Assembly (NCBI GenBank): GCA_016783865.1
Contig: JADHVS010000237.1
Coordinates: 1-6,561 of the forward strand
Direction: 5' to 3'
Length of the DNA: 6,561 bases
Source: Bacteroidales bacterium
GTDB taxonomy: Bacteria > Bacteroidota > Bacteroidia > Bacteroidales > SM23-62
Shown here: piece after piece, positions 6,399 through 6,561 of the stretch
Layout of the letters: the number at the start of each line of letters is the position of its first letter
How positions within the stretch are numbered: the first letter of the stretch is position 1
Notes under the pieces: generated by a model
Told to the model about the DNA's origin: nothing
Database searches by the model: none
What the model saw: only the letters and a program-made list of their open reading frames with translations
Position numbers and translations under genes: made by a program

Positions 6399-6412
6399 CT
6401 GCGTTGGGTTTA
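6388..6412 (+). terminator. Small hairpin overlapping the adk stop codon
   Basis: TAAACCC (6388-6394) and GGGTTTA (6406-6412) are a perfect 7-bp inverted repeat around an 11-base loop that contains the adk stop codon (6396-6398). It is followed by AAGTAACTTTC rather than a T-run, so it is a weak terminator or attenuator at best, or chance. Confidence 0.25.
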
Positions 6413-6439
6413 AGTAACTTTCTCTGCGCCGTTAAGTAA
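6399..6439. repeat. Degenerate direct repeat in the adk-obg gap
   Basis: CTGCG, a few bases, then TTAAGTAA occurs twice: CTGCG at 6399-6403 with TTAAGTAA at 6410-6417, and CTGCG at 6424-6428 with TTAAGTAA at 6432-6439. Spacers are 6 and 3 bases. The two copies fill most of the 52-bp gap between adk and obg. Confidence 0.45.
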
Positions 6440-6450
6440 TCGATATATTC

Positions 6451-6561
6451 TTGGCGGAATCAAACTTTGTAGATTATGTAAAAATCTTTTGCCGCTCAGG
6501 CAAAGGAGGAGCAGGATCAAAACACCTGCACAGGGACCGCCTTACCTCTAAGGGAGGTCCG
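6451..6561 (+). CDS. obg: GTPase Obg, N-terminal fragment, cut by the window end
   Basis: Thirty-seven codons are visible, reading [12 protein letters not shown], then [11 protein letters not shown], and ending in LTSKGGP. This is the glycine-rich beginning of the Obg fold that precedes the GTPase domain; the FVDYVKI and RSGKGGxGS segments are characteristic, and [12 protein letters not shown] is the form usual in Bacteroidota. Obg is an essential GTPase linked to late assembly of the large ribosomal subunit and to the (p)ppGpp response. The start is a TTG at 6451: an in-frame stop lies at 6433-6435 and no ATG or GTG occurs between it and the conserved residues. There is no Shine-Dalgarno sequence. 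TAACTTTC at 6415-6422 misses the TAnnTTTG promoter box by one base. The G domain is outside the window. Confidence 0.93.
   Translation, partial: MAESNFVDYVKIFCRSGKGGAGSKHLHRDRLTSKGGP

Overview
The window is ordinary chromosomal sequence from a member of the Bacteroidota, probably an environmental Bacteroidales-like lineage. The evidence is the protein families (a Bacteroidota-type Obg N-terminus, a PorV/PorQ-like barrel, a secreted helix-hairpin-helix barrel protein), the TAnnTTTG-type promoter boxes and the absence of Shine-Dalgarno sequences before starts. The order hpt-adk-obg also fits this phylum. The species cannot be named from the sequence.

Layout. (1) Positions 1-1344 (+) hold the C-terminal three quarters of the single-strand DNA exonuclease RecJ, cut by the window edge. 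(2) Positions 1345-1460 are a convergent intergenic region made almost wholly of two inverted REP-like palindromes, each placed to act as a terminator for the transcript that reaches it. (3) Positions 1461-4963 (-) hold a three-gene run transcribed purE, then a small outer-membrane barrel gene of the PorV/PorQ/FadL type overlapping purE by 20 bp, then a 690-residue secreted protein with a ComEA-like helix-hairpin-helix segment followed by a probable outer-membrane beta-barrel. (4) Positions 4964-5151 are a divergent, AT-rich control region with a purE promoter box, three TTAACT hexamers about two helical turns apart, a 10-bp palindrome and a degenerate 7-bp tandem repeat ending just before hpt. 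(5) Positions 5152-6561 (+) hold hpt, adk and the start of obg. The hpt-adk gap contains a second, unrelated inverted pair of palindromes and then an adk promoter box. The adk-obg gap contains a small hairpin and a degenerate direct repeat.

How the genes fit together. purE (de novo IMP synthesis), hpt (IMP/GMP salvage), adk (adenylate balance) and obg (a GTPase sensitive to guanine nucleotides) form a purine-centred cluster around one divergent control region. The two cell-envelope genes downstream of purE are functionally unrelated to purines but look transcriptionally tied to it.

No mobile element with its own transposase, CRISPR array, phage gene or RNA gene was seen. The most interesting material is intergenic: two palindrome pairs of different families with the same inverted-pair architecture (one with compensatory stem changes), the heptamer tract, and the phased hexamers. 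Among the proteins, the barrel fused to a degenerate DNA-binding-type HHH segment stands out. I found no convincing previously undescribed multi-gene system.
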